From Pelagibius sp048268885 (GTDB lineage Bacteria > Pseudomonadota > Alphaproteobacteria > Kiloniellales > Kiloniellaceae): 64,000 bases of DNA. Positions 8,513 through 16,990 of this stretch are shown here, piece after piece. The notes under the pieces were generated by a model. That model worked only from the letters and a program-made list of their open reading frames with translations, was not told the DNA's origin and made no database searches. The DNA is taken from positions 1-64,000 of the forward strand of contig JBLWUP010000020.1 of NCBI GenBank assembly GCA_048268885.1, given 5' to 3'. Every line of letters begins with the position of its first letter. Positions within the stretch are counted from its first letter, which is position 1. The position numbers and the translations under genes were made by a program.

Positions 8513-9255
8513 CAGCCCCCGCTCCCCCCGACGGCAGGCTCCAGATCGGCAGCGCCGAGATAGGCCTCGCGCACCAGGGGATCGTTCTGCAGGGTCTCGT
8601 AGCTGCCCTGCCGCTCAATACGTCCGCGCACCATCAGCGCGACCGGACAGGCGAGATCGCGCACGAAGCCCATGTCATGTTCGATCACCAGGACAGCGCA
8701 GCCGAAACGCGCGTGCAGGTCGCGGATCAGCGCCACCGTCGCCGCGGTTTCGGCCGCCGTCATGCCGTTGGTCGGCTCGTCGAGCAGCAGCAGGCGCGGC
8801 CGGCGCGCCAGGACCATGGCGATTTCCAGCCACTGCTTCTCGCCGTGCGCCAGGCTGCCCGCGGGCAGGCCGGGCTTCCCCTCTAGTCGCGCCAGGGCCA
8901 GCAGTTCCGCCACCCGTCCCTCCCCTTCCGCGCCGCTGCCGACAATGGCGACGGTCAGGTTCTCCGCCACCGAGAGGTCGGGATAGACTCCCGGCACCTG
9001 GAACTTGCGCAGGATCCCGCGCCGGGCGATCTCATGGGGTTCGCGCCCGATCAGGGTCTCGCCGGCGAAGCGCAGCTCTCCGGAGTCCGGCCGCAAGGCG
9101 CCGGTAATGAGATTGAACAGCGTGGTCTTGCCGCAGCCGTTGGGGCCAATGAGGCAGAGCATTTCGTCCTCCCCCAGGCTGAGCGACAGGCCGGCAGCGG
9201 CGCGGACGCCGCCGAAATCCTTCTCGACCTCGGCGACTTCCAAAAGGGCCGTCAT
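8512..9255 (-). CDS. ABC transporter ATP-binding protein (LivG/UrtD-like)
   Basis: A 247-aa ATPase with Walker A GPNGCGKTT (about 36-44), the LivG/UrtD hallmark GILRKFQVPGVYPDLSVAEN in the helical domain, a divergent signature (SLAHGEKQWLEIA), Walker B LLLLDEPTNGM and switch His in VIEHDMGFVRDLA. The RKFQ-P-V motif is more typical of urea/short-chain amide transporters (UrtD) than of LivG. It lies 10 bp after the cysteine hydrolase stop, in the same operon. Confidence 0.93.
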   Translation of the reverse strand: MTALLEVAEVEKDFGGVRAAAGLSLSLGEDEMLCLIGPNGCGKTTLFNLITGALRPDSGELRFAGETLIGREPHEIARRGILRKFQVPGVYPDLSVAENLTVAIVGSGAEGEGRVAELLALARLEGKPGLPAGSLAHGEKQWLEIAMVLARRPRLLLLDEPTNGMTAAETAATVALIRDLHARFGCAVLVIEHDMGFVRDLACPVALMVRGRIERQGSYETLQNDPLVREAYLGAADLEPAVGGSGG

Positions 9256-9265
9256 GGAAAGATGG

Positions 9266-10012
9266 TCAACCGGCCAGCACGACGTCGCCGACGATCTCCG
9301 CGCCGCGCGAGGCCATGAAGTAGAGTCCCATGTGATGGGTCAGGTCCTGGGGATGGGCCGCCGTCTCCGGCAGGCCGAGGCTTGCCGCCACTTCCTTCGG
9401 CAGGTCGTAGGTCGCGCAGGCCCCGGCGTGGACCGAGATATCCTTCAGTGTCGGCATGAGGTCGTGGTTGCGCGCCGACAGCAACGTCAGCACGAAGTCC
9501 ATGACGCAGATGTCGGTGCAGATGCCCACCACCAGAAGACGCGAAAGCTCGTTGGCGTTCACCCAGTCGACCACGGCGTTGCTGCCGTCCTTCCGGATGG
9601 CGCCGACGAAGCCGTTGATGCAGTCCTTACGCAGCAAGGTCGCGTTGGCGTCCTGCTCCAGCCACTTCAGCTCGGGCACCAGGTCTTCCTCTCCGGTCCC
9701 CGCCTCGCAGTGCGGCGGATAGGGCGGCTCCGGCTTGCCCGGCACGTGGGTATCGAGGAAGGCCAGGACCGGCCAGTTCTGGCCGCTGAACGCCTTGGCC
9801 AGGCGGTCGGTCTCGGCGACCATGGCCGAGACCTGCGGATTTTCCGCCGGTGGCGCCAGGTTGCCCGCCCCCACCGTGGCGAAGCCGTTCACCTCGTCGA
9901 CGATCACCAGACCGACGGCCTCCTCGCCGCCGAGGCGCAGGTTGGCTGGGGCCACCGGCAGGGCCGAGGCCACCTGGCGTGTCAGTTGGGGAAGATCGAA
10001 GCTGTCGGGCAT
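9266..10012 (-). CDS. Nicotinamidase/isochorismatase-family cysteine hydrolase
   Basis: A 248-aa protein from ATG 10012, preceded by AAGGAGG. It shows the cysteine-hydrolase triad: Asp39 in LVIVDEVNGF, Lys129 in LLRKDCINGF and Cys169 in GICTDICVMDF. The segment PPHCEAGTGEE matches the nicotinamidase HCxxGTxG region that helps coordinate metal. Enzymes of this superfamily hydrolyse amides such as nicotinamide, biuret-like ureides or N-carbamoyl compounds. It sits between the binding-protein gene and the ATPase genes of an amide/urea-type importer, so the imported compound is probably its substrate, converted in the cytoplasm (no signal peptide). The actual amide is unknown. Confidence 0.9.
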   Translation of the reverse strand: MPDSFDLPQLTRQVASALPVAPANLRLGGEEAVGLVIVDEVNGFATVGAGNLAPPAENPQVSAMVAETDRLAKAFSGQNWPVLAFLDTHVPGKPEPPYPPHCEAGTGEEDLVPELKWLEQDANATLLRKDCINGFVGAIRKDGSNAVVDWVNANELSRLLVVGICTDICVMDFVLTLLSARNHDLMPTLKDISVHAGACATYDLPKEVAASLGLPETAAHPQDLTHHMGLYFMASRGAEIVGDVVLAG

Positions 10013-10044
10013 GACCGCCTCCTTGTTTTGCCGTCCGCGACAGC

Positions 10045-11217
10045 TTAGCTGCAACCGGCGTCCGGGGCGATACGTCCGAGATCGTCAACGGTGACGAGGC
10101 CCTCGCCCTCGGTCTTGGCCAGGAACATCGGCAGGGTCACGTGGTGGTCGGCGCCACCGATGCTCACCGGGCCGGTCGGCGTCGAGACGGTCAGCCCTTC
10201 CAGGCCGTCGACCACGGCTTCGGGCCCCACCTCGCCCTTGCGCTCCAAGGCGTCCCGCAAGGCATTCATCGCGTTGTAGTGGGTCATCACGTAGTGCGAG
10301 ATCGGCACCTCGTCCCCCGCCTGGGCGCGGAGGCGGGCGACGAAGTCTGTCACGCCCGGCTGTTCGCCTGAAGCGACGAAGGGCACCGTCACCCACATGT
10401 TCTGGCCGCCGCCCGGGCCGAAGGCGCCGAGGTAAGTTTCGGCAAAGCCGAGGAAGGCCACCGTCACCTTGTCGAAGAGGCCGAAGGCCTCCGCCTGCTT
10501 GATGAAGGTGATGCCGTCGCCGCCCGGCAAGGCGAAGAGCAGCACCTTGGCGCCGCTGTCGGCGATGCGGCGGATGACCGGCGCGAACTCCTTCACACCC
10601 CAGGGCGTGAACTCCTCGCCGGCGACGCTGCCGCCGAGCCCGCCGACGATGCCCTTGGCCGCCTCGAACATCTTCTGCGGCCAGACGTAGTCCGCGCCGA
10701 ACATATAGGTGCTGCCGCCGAAGTTCTCGTGCATGTAGGGCAGCAGCTTGGCCAGTTCCTGGTTCGGCACCGTGTTGAAGGAGAAGATATAGCGGCTGCA
10801 GGCCCCGCCCTCGTAGTTGGTGGCGTAGAGCAGCGGCACCTTGGCGCGTTCCACGGTCGCCGCCATGGCGTCACGCGACGACGAGAGGATCGGGCCGGTC
10901 AGGGCGACGGCCTCGTCACGCCCGATCAGGGTGCGCGCCTTCTCCACCGAGGTCTTTGGGTCGGTCTTGTTGTCCTCGTAGAGGACCTCCAGCGGCCGGC
11001 CCAGGATGCCGCCGGCGTCGTTGATCTCCTGCATCGCCAGATCGAGGCCCAGCTTCGCCTGATTGCCGAAGAGCTCCAGGCCACCCGAGAACGGCAGGAC
11101 CGCACCGACCTTGATCGGCTCGGCCGCCCAGCCCCGCGTGGCCAGCCCCGGCAGCGTGGAAACCGCGCCGGCCGCCGCGCCGGCGGCCAGAAGTCGACGC
11201 CGAGAAACCTTCATCAT
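10045..11217 (-). CDS. Periplasmic substrate-binding protein of the urea/amide/branched-chain amino acid ABC importer
   Basis: A 390-aa protein starting at ATG 11217 with an upstream AGGGGGTG ribosome site. It has a twin-arginine-like signal (SRRRLLAAGAAAGAVSTLP) and then the Peripla_BP_6 fold from IKVGAVLPFSGGLELFGNQ. Sequence style around EGGACSRYIFSFNTVPNQEL resembles UrtA/FmdD amide-binding proteins more than LivJ. It is the first gene of the leftward operon that continues with the cysteine hydrolase, two ATPases and two permeases, so it sets the specificity of the importer. Confidence 0.92.
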   Translation of the reverse strand: MMKVSRRRLLAAGAAAGAVSTLPGLATRGWAAEPIKVGAVLPFSGGLELFGNQAKLGLDLAMQEINDAGGILGRPLEVLYEDNKTDPKTSVEKARTLIGRDEAVALTGPILSSSRDAMAATVERAKVPLLYATNYEGGACSRYIFSFNTVPNQELAKLLPYMHENFGGSTYMFGADYVWPQKMFEAAKGIVGGLGGSVAGEEFTPWGVKEFAPVIRRIADSGAKVLLFALPGGDGITFIKQAEAFGLFDKVTVAFLGFAETYLGAFGPGGGQNMWVTVPFVASGEQPGVTDFVARLRAQAGDEVPISHYVMTHYNAMNALRDALERKGEVGPEAVVDGLEGLTVSTPTGPVSIGGADHHVTLPMFLAKTEGEGLVTVDDLGRIAPDAGCS

Positions 11218-11361
11218 GACCGCACCCCCTGTTGCTTTGAGCATTCTTGATTGCGGGGGGAAGTGTGCCGCGAGTTTTGCTGCGCCGCAACAGCTTCCCG
11301 CCCCGGCGCGGCGGCGCCCGGACGCACCGGCCCGCATTTCAGGGTTTCCAGCCGCCCGGAT

Positions 11362-11425
11362 GGAGGGGAAGGCCGAGCGGTTTAAGGCACCAGTCTTGAA
11401 AACGGGTATGGGTGGAAGCCCATCG
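11362..11425 (+). pseudogene. tRNA-Ser(UGA) 5' remnant
   Basis: The segment matches the intact tRNA-Ser(UGA) at 32280 through the acceptor 5' strand, D-arm, anticodon loop (CTTGAAA) and variable arm, with a few differences. The 3' side of the anticodon stem is mismatched, and the T-arm and 3' acceptor strand are missing, so it cannot fold as a tRNA. The rest of the 306-bp gap between the binding-protein gene and the next leftward gene holds nothing else I can identify. Confidence 0.85.
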
Positions 11426-11523
11426 TTTGCCTTCGTAGCTTCATCTGTAGGCCTGCTCAGGCCGGGTACATCGACCAAATACCACGTCGAGATCAAATCT
11501 CTGCCGCAAGGTTACCATGGCTC

Positions 11524-11937
11524 TCAGCCACCACCGCTCGACCCGCCGCGCTGCTGCTCAAGCTCGTCGATGGCTCTCTCAATCGCGGCTCTGATTTCCT
11601 CCGGCTCATGCTGACCGGAGAGGTAACTTCCACCCTGCTCGACAATCAGCTCGACACGTTGCCAGAGATCACCCAGCGCGTGATCCATAGCTCTTCGTCC
11701 CTCGGCTATCTCCGGCGCATAGGCAACGAGCACGATGCCAACAATGGCATTGCTAATGTCGCCGCGAAACTTCTGGCCCGAACCTGCCACATGGAGCTCG
11801 ACGGCTCCGCCCGGGCGAACCGACTGGTAAACCAGATCCTCCAGTAGATCGGGGGCAATCGGTTCGCCGAGTTCGGCGGCAAACCGCCCGATGAGAGGTC
11901 CCAGAAGTTCGTGTACATCTTTCGGCGAGGCTGCCAT
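11524..11937 (-). CDS. Small cytoplasmic protein of unknown function (island)
   Basis: A 137-aa soluble, acidic protein with no signal or TM segment. It appears to be mixed alpha/beta: ELHVAGSGQKFRGDISNAIVGIVLV in the middle and a long helical C terminus (EEIRAAIERAIDELEQQ) ending in a Gly/Ser tail. I do not recognise the family. It begins 10 bp after the stop of the membrane metalloprotease gene, so the two form a leftward pair at the left side of the island; a regulatory or accessory role toward that protease is only a guess. Confidence 0.65.
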   Translation of the reverse strand: MAASPKDVHELLGPLIGRFAAELGEPIAPDLLEDLVYQSVRPGGAVELHVAGSGQKFRGDISNAIVGIVLVAYAPEIAEGRRAMDHALGDLWQRVELIVEQGGSYLSGQHEPEEIRAAIERAIDELEQQRGGSSGGG

Positions 11938-11947
11938 GGGCTCTTCC

Positions 11948-13906
11948 CTATCCGTTTTCTACACTGAGGCGTTTCATCTCGCGCGCCCCGAAGATCCGCA
12001 CGACATATGCCACAAAGACGACGCTGTAGCTGACAAGCAGAATGAAGCCCGTTCGCCTTTGAATCTCCCGGACGATCCCTAGATCTCTTTCGATGCTCGC
12101 CATGAAGTCGTTCGGGTCGACCCGCATAGTCTGACCCAGCTGCATCGCTTGAACGGCCTCTGCCAAACCGACCCCGCTCTCCGTCAACCAGACACTGCCG
12201 CTCGCCAGGACGATTGCGCCGAGGAAGACGCAGAAGCTGATGCCGATGCCTTCGCCAAGGAGTGCAAGGATCGATGCCTTGAATGTCCAACTGAGAAAAA
12301 GAGTGGCGATCAGGGCAAACTGGATAAGGCGAGCCAACAGGCTGGGTGACGGGCGCTCGAACGCCGGGTCGATCGCCATGAGAACAGCTGCAAAAACGAG
12401 CGCCAACCCAAGGCAAAAGGCGCTGTAGCGGCCGATTTCATGGACCAACAGCGCGAGCTTCGAACCCCATCCTAGCGTGCGCCTCTGGTCGATATGCCGC
12501 GGCAGGCGGATCGACGCAGCCTCCACGATCGACTGCTGCAGTTGGCCTGGTTCGACTTCGGCGCCAAGCCGCCTCAATCCGCGAAGAAACGACGGCCCGA
12601 AAGCCGCTACACCCAGCGCAACGGCCCACAGCAGGTCGAGCAAGGGGGCCGGCTGCCGCAGCAAAAGCAGCGCAAAGACTCCGCCGGGCAGGAGCATGCA
12701 CCCTAGGTCGCTCCATAGCCGTTGGCGTTTGCGGTTCGTGCCGCGGGTGTCGGGAAGCAGCTGACCGCCGACAGCCGCGCCGCAGAGAATGAGAAGCTGG
12801 AGCCCCCCGATCACTGGGCCGAGATCCGCACCCTCCATACCCGCAGGCAGGCCCTTACGCAGGGCGATCCCAAGCGAGGCACATACGAGGAGAACGCACC
12901 AAGCCGCCACCGCACGGCGAGTTCCCGACGCTTCCGCGCCGAAGGCATAGACGTGCCACTCTTCCTTCGATGGATAGCTACGGCTGAACACTCGATCTCT
13001 GTGGGTTTTGCTCTGATCACTTTCCGGCACCACCCCCAACCGCGCTGCGGCATAGGCATTGGCGCGCAGTTCCGAGAAAATCTCGAGGTTCTTCATCCAG
13101 TGGTGTCCCCAAAACCCAACCCAGATCATTAAGGCGGCGGTCGCGGGGATCGCGACGACAAGGATTGACGTGGGAAAGACGCTTGTGGTCGCTAGAACGG
13201 CCCCGATGGACGCCAGGGTCGCGCAGACGAATATTGCGCCTTCGTAGATTCGGTTGAGCCAACTCTCGAAGCAGAAGGCGTGATGGAACTCATGATGTAC
13301 GATGAAAGCCAGCTCCTGCCGGCGCTCCTCGTCTCTCCTCTGCCGCGCCGGACTGCTTTCGCTGCGTGGGCCGAAGATGTTCTGCCAGAGTTTATTGTAG
13401 TCTGCTGCGGACAGCAGAAGCACACGCCGCCGGACGGCGGTCTCCGCTCCCCACCTCGTCGCCCTCAGAGCACTGTCCAGCACGAAGCCCGGCTCCAAAC
13501 GTCGGACATAGTCGAGGGCCTGCCCCGCCCAGGGAAAGGGCTTGTAGATCCTCCGACGCGCAAACCAGGGAATCCAAGGCAGGCGTTCAGCCAACAGCTC
13601 AACGACGACCTGTCGGGGTAGGACGACGCTGACCGTCGCAAAGGACACCGCCGCCGCCACTCCGAGAGTCGACCACATCAACCGCCCAGCGGTCATTGAG
13701 GGAAGCCGCCCTTCGATGGGCCTTCCGGTTGTCGGATCGATTGCCAACAGGATCGAAGGGAGCATAGACATGAATGCCGCGAGCTCCGACCACACAAGCA
13801 CCAGCAACACCGCAGAAAGCCCGGCAACCGTCACCGTCGTGAGATAGATCATGCGGTCCCGGTGAAGCACCCGACTGAGCGTTTCCTGTCGTGCTGCTTC
13901 GCTCAT
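11948..13906 (-). CDS. Multi-TM membrane protein with HExxH metalloprotease motif (M48/M56-like)
   Basis: A 652-aa inner-membrane protein. TM segments lie near residues 20-40, 75-95, 220-240, 245-265 and several more in the C-terminal half. A cytoplasmic-loop-like region contains FIVHHEFHHAF, with HExxH at His205-Glu206-His209 and a possible third ligand at Glu279 (EIFSELRANAYAA), an arrangement seen in gluzincins such as the M48 and M56 families. Overall similarity to known M48 proteases is otherwise low, so this may be a distinct membrane protease family. It is transcribed leftward, divergent from the SrfABC train across a 522-bp region, and shares an operon with the small unknown gene. A role in processing or releasing components of the neighbouring envelope system is inferred. 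Confidence 0.75.
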   Translation of the reverse strand: MSEAARQETLSRVLHRDRMIYLTTVTVAGLSAVLLVLVWSELAAFMSMLPSILLAIDPTTGRPIEGRLPSMTAGRLMWSTLGVAAAVSFATVSVVLPRQVVVELLAERLPWIPWFARRRIYKPFPWAGQALDYVRRLEPGFVLDSALRATRWGAETAVRRRVLLLSAADYNKLWQNIFGPRSESSPARQRRDEERRQELAFIVHHEFHHAFCFESWLNRIYEGAIFVCATLASIGAVLATTSVFPTSILVVAIPATAALMIWVGFWGHHWMKNLEIFSELRANAYAAARLGVVPESDQSKTHRDRVFSRSYPSKEEWHVYAFGAEASGTRRAVAAWCVLLVCASLGIALRKGLPAGMEGADLGPVIGGLQLLILCGAAVGGQLLPDTRGTNRKRQRLWSDLGCMLLPGGVFALLLLRQPAPLLDLLWAVALGVAAFGPSFLRGLRRLGAEVEPGQLQQSIVEAASIRLPRHIDQRRTLGWGSKLALLVHEIGRYSAFCLGLALVFAAVLMAIDPAFERPSPSLLARLIQFALIATLFLSWTFKASILALLGEGIGISFCVFLGAIVLASGSVWLTESGVGLAEAVQAMQLGQTMRVDPNDFMASIERDLGIVREIQRRTGFILLVSYSVVFVAYVVRIFGAREMKRLSVENG

Positions 13907-14018
13907 TGGCTTTCGTCACTCCCTCTCACTCTGGCGCAGCGGCCTTGATCGGGGTCGAGCTCCGCAAAACTGAGCGACCTCGTGGAGTTGCACTTCATCG
14001 ACCGAGTCCGTTCGACGC

Positions 14019-14054
14019 AGGCTTGAGTGGAGGCTTGAGTGGAGGCTTGAGTGT
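14019..14054. repeat. Three tandem copies of a 12-bp unit
   Basis: AGGCTTGAGTGG occurs at 14019-14030 and 14031-14042, and AGGCTTGAGTGT at 14043-14054. The unit is just over one helical turn long, so a protein binding each copy would sit on nearly the same face; a regulatory role is possible but unproven. Confidence 0.8.
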
Positions 14055-14364
14055 AAAGCCTGTGAACCACCACTGGAGGTTCACGATCGTTCGGATTTTG
14101 GGAAAGCGATCCATCCACGACGCCACTCATCCAACGCAATATATTGGCGACATGACGCCTCTTTCTCTCGATGGGTGCACCGTTGGCGCGCGCCGGCAGC
14201 CCCGCTGGCCAGCCTTTAGCGGCCCCAACCGGCTCCCGGCCATCAGAGTCGGTTTCACCGCACCTGAAGCCACTAAAGTAGAACAGTCTGATTTTTATAC
14301 GACTTTAACTAGTACTACTCCCTCTTTTCGGTCAATAATGCCACCTTTGGACGCGTAAGGGTAG

Positions 14365-14393
14365 TTGCCCCTTATAGAAAAGCTTCATAGGAT
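14365..14393 (+). promoter_or_regulatory. Possible sigma-70-type promoter of the SrfABC train
   Basis: TTGCCC (14365-14370), a 17-bp spacer and TAGGAT (14388-14393) lie 36 bp upstream of the ATG at 14429 in the AT-rich stretch. The match to consensus is moderate, so this is a candidate only. Confidence 0.3.
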
Positions 14394-14428
14394 TTATCGT
14401 CTGAGCTGTGGCTTAGTACGGGGGCAGG

Positions 14429-15655
14429 ATGGTGGGGAATAACGAGAACAGAAGCGGCCGCCAGAACCCGGGATCCGAAGAAAATCAATCGGAAGTCGGT
14501 ACTCGACCCGAAGAGCGCGGCGCCACGGACCAACCTACGGCAATTCGGCAGGTCTTCATCGATGATCGCCGGCGCCCCTGGCTTGGACCAGCGATCGCCA
14601 GCGCCGCAATCGCCCTGATCATACTTCTTCTTCTGATACCTGGTGTCCTGCTTTATCCAGAAGTCGCGGCTGATCTAGACGACGACCAGCTTCTGCAGAT
14701 GCAGAGAGAGAACAACAGGGCCCTGGAAGAGCGCATCCAGGAATTGCTGGGCCTGAGCGAGCAGGCGGTCTGCCGCGATGAAGGACGTCTTTACGGCACG
14801 GCGCCGGGAGAAGCTGGCTTAACCCCGCTGGAAACGCGGCCCGGCGCACTGACGCCACCGCTCCACGAATTACCGGCCCCCGTTGATGAAGCCACAGCCG
14901 GCGGCCCACAAAGCACCTCCCTCGTCAGCCTCCTCGACACCGCCACGGCGCTGATTATTGCTGCCGATCCCGCGGAAGAAGGCATCGGAATGGGAACCGG
15001 CTTCTTCATTACGCCCAACCACATCGTAACGAACCTGCACGTCATCAGTGACCCGCCCAGACCTGAGATCTTCGTGGTCTCGCCGAGCCTGAGCGAGCCG
15101 ACACGCGCCACCGTGGTCGCCCGTTCGCCGAACCATGACATTGGCAAGCCGGATTTCGCCGTCTTGAGCCTGCCCGGCGCCGGAAGCCCGACGACGCTGA
15201 GCCTCGTCGAAGGCGCGACACGTCTGGACAACGTGATCGCAGCCGGGTTTCCGGGGGTCGTTACGCAAACGGACGAGAATTTCGCCCGCCTGATGTCAGG
15301 CGATTTCTCGGCCATTCCGACCGTGTCGTTCACCGAAGGCATCGTGACCGCGATTCAAAACCCGTCCGGCTCGGAGCTCATACTTCACAGCGCTGCGGTT
15401 TCTCCCGGAAACAGCGGCGGACCTCTTGTCGACAGGTGTGGCCGCGTCGTCGGCGTGAATACCTTCGTCATCTCGGAAGAAACGTACAGGCGCGTCAACT
15501 ATGCCCTTTCAGCGGCTGAACTAGGGCACTTCCTGGACGCCAACGGGCTCACCGCGAAGATTGCAACGGCCCCGTGCGCCCTGCCCGCTTCGCCCTCCCC
15601 TTCCGACGCCGGGATACCGGCTCCTTCTGCCCCCAGCGACGGTGCAGCCGAATGA
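14429..15655 (+). CDS. Membrane-anchored trypsin-like serine protease (island, first gene of the train)
   Basis: A 408-aa type II-like membrane protein: a polar cytoplasmic N terminus (about 1-50), one TM helix (about 51-76), a short acidic coiled coil ending in a Cys (Cys115), then a trypsin-fold domain at about 165-375. The triad is visible as His204 (TNLHVI), Asp242 (PDFAVLSLP) and Ser329 (SPGNSGGPL), as in DegP/HtrA-type S1C proteases, but no PDZ domain follows; the C terminus is Pro/Ser-rich. The catalytic domain should face the periplasm. Its stop overlaps the next start (ATGA at 15652). The TM, coiled-coil, Cys arrangement recurs in two other proteins of this island. It is probably a processing or activating protease of the system. 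Confidence 0.87.
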   Translation: MVGNNENRSGRQNPGSEENQSEVGTRPEERGATDQPTAIRQVFIDDRRRPWLGPAIASAAIALIILLLLIPGVLLYPEVAADLDDDQLLQMQRENNRALEERIQELLGLSEQAVCRDEGRLYGTAPGEAGLTPLETRPGALTPPLHELPAPVDEATAGGPQSTSLVSLLDTATALIIAADPAEEGIGMGTGFFITPNHIVTNLHVISDPPRPEIFVVSPSLSEPTRATVVARSPNHDIGKPDFAVLSLPGAGSPTTLSLVEGATRLDNVIAAGFPGVVTQTDENFARLMSGDFSAIPTVSFTEGIVTAIQNPSGSELILHSAAVSPGNSGGPLVDRCGRVVGVNTFVISEETYRRVNYALSAAELGHFLDANGLTAKIATAPCALPASPSPSDAGIPAPSAPSDGAAE

Positions 15656-16941
15656 ATCGCGAGAGCATCGCCGAGACCACTCTTGCGGGGCTGAGACCTG
15701 CCGGAATCGGCGGACGACGAACATTGGACGCCTGGGATCAGCTCTCGGCCTTCATTGCTTATGACGACAAGCTGGGCCCCGAACACGCCCGCGTGCTCGC
15801 GGAACCAGTCATCGGCAACGACGGGAGTGTCGAGTGGTATAAGCCCTCCGGGCTCGACGGAAACGCCATCGCGATCTCCGACTTGCCGGCCGTGGAGCAG
15901 GAGGCGCTCAAGACCCGTGCCCGGGAACTAACGGAGGCAATCCGAAACCGAGCCGAGGAGCTCCGTTCGGAGAGCCGCGAGGATCTTCGCCGCATGGGCG
16001 AAACGCTGTCCTCCGCCCTGCTACTGCCGCGAGAAGAGGAGATTCTCTTCAGCATTGACGGGAGCCCGGTCCTTATAAACTGGGGCACATTGAACGATGT
16101 CCCCGAGCCCCCGCTCGCGGTCCTGGAAGACTATCTCAGAGCCACACCGCCGCCGGTCTCCGAACTGCCGGTTTCCGAGCCCCCCGCTGCCGCATCGGTT
16201 CTACACAGCACACTGGCAATTCACGATCGCTGGAGCTGGTGGAACTTGCTGTGGCTCCTTTTTACTCTGCTCCTGGCCTTTCTGTTTTTCCTGCTGCTGT
16301 TCGGGTGTGGCCTAGGACTCTCCGCATTTCGGGGCGGCCTGCTCGACTACTGCCCCGGCAGGGCCCTGGCTCGCGGGGCGCTGGAGAGCGAACGCGAGCG
16401 CGGCGCGGCGTTAGAAGCGGAAATAAGGCGGATGGAGGAGGCGACGGCCCAGCTTCCCGATTGTGCACGGCTACAAACCGCCCAGTCACCCGACCCGGAA
16501 GCATCCCCTCCCGAAGATGAAGATAGTGTCTTTGAGCGGCGCCGCGCCCAAGCCGGCGGGGAAACCGGAGAGGTCACCGTAACACTGATATGGGACGGCG
16601 CTGGGTACCCTGATCTCGACCTGAAGGTGATCTGTCCCGCCGGAGACACGATCAACTATCGGTCCCCGTCCTCCTGTAGCGGGAACCTGGACGTCGATGC
16701 CAATGGCGGCGCCGACAGACGTGCCGAGCCCGTTGAAAATATCTTCTGGCCCGAAGGCGCGGCACAACCCGGGATCTATCAAGTCTACGTGGACAACTAC
16801 GACGGCCGCAATCTCGGCGACAGGAGTGTCCCCTTTAACCTGGAGGTCCAGATCGGCGAATCGAAGACCCACCATGAGGGCCGCGTGGCCCCGCCGGGAC
16901 AGGGTGACTTCGTCACCAGCTTTTCGGTCGAGAGCCCTTAG
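15652..16941 (+). CDS. srfA: SrfA-like membrane protein with C-terminal DUF2135-like beta domain
   Basis: A 429-aa protein. Residues 1-160 resemble the N-terminal region of SrfA (RVLAEPVIGNDGSVEWYKP, then a helical stretch and EEEILFSIDGSPVLINWG, the SrfA-type VDGxPVixxWG element). After a Pro-rich linker comes a TM helix (about 197-218) ending in GCG, then YCPG, a coiled coil (about 240-268) and a further Cys271. The C-terminal domain (about 300-420) has the pattern VTLIWDGAGYPDLDLKVICP and ENIFW seen in DUF2135/YfaP-like secreted beta domains. The start overlaps the protease stop by 4 bp. SrfA is known with SrfB and SrfC as the srfABC (SsrB-regulated factor) cluster named in Salmonella. The assignment rests on remembered motif patterns, so moderately sure. 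Confidence 0.68.
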   Translation: MNRESIAETTLAGLRPAGIGGRRTLDAWDQLSAFIAYDDKLGPEHARVLAEPVIGNDGSVEWYKPSGLDGNAIAISDLPAVEQEALKTRARELTEAIRNRAEELRSESREDLRRMGETLSSALLLPREEEILFSIDGSPVLINWGTLNDVPEPPLAVLEDYLRATPPPVSELPVSEPPAAASVLHSTLAIHDRWSWWNLLWLLFTLLLAFLFFLLLFGCGLGLSAFRGGLLDYCPGRALARGALESERERGAALEAEIRRMEEATAQLPDCARLQTAQSPDPEASPPEDEDSVFERRRAQAGGETGEVTVTLIWDGAGYPDLDLKVICPAGDTINYRSPSSCSGNLDVDANGGADRRAEPVENIFWPEGAAQPGIYQVYVDNYDGRNLGDRSVPFNLEVQIGESKTHHEGRVAPPGQGDFVTSFSVESP

Positions 16942-16990
16942 GCAGCACCGAGAAAATGGAGCGCGCTTAAAATTGGAGGCAGTTGCCTGA

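Larger units (their letters stand above)
13907..14428. promoter_or_regulatory. Divergent intergenic region of the island
   Basis: This 522-bp gap separates the leftward protease pair from the rightward SrfABC train. It holds a 12-bp triplicated repeat (14019-14054) and then an AT-richer stretch (about 14270-14400) that contrasts with the flanking DNA, as expected for promoters. A reading frame across it lacks coding character. A possible sigma-70-like pair is annotated separately. Confidence 0.5.

Noticed and set aside
13891..14358. 155-codon rightward frame in the island intergenic region
   Set aside because: Overlaps the protease start, includes the 12-bp repeats and AT-rich promoter DNA, and has no protein-like pattern.
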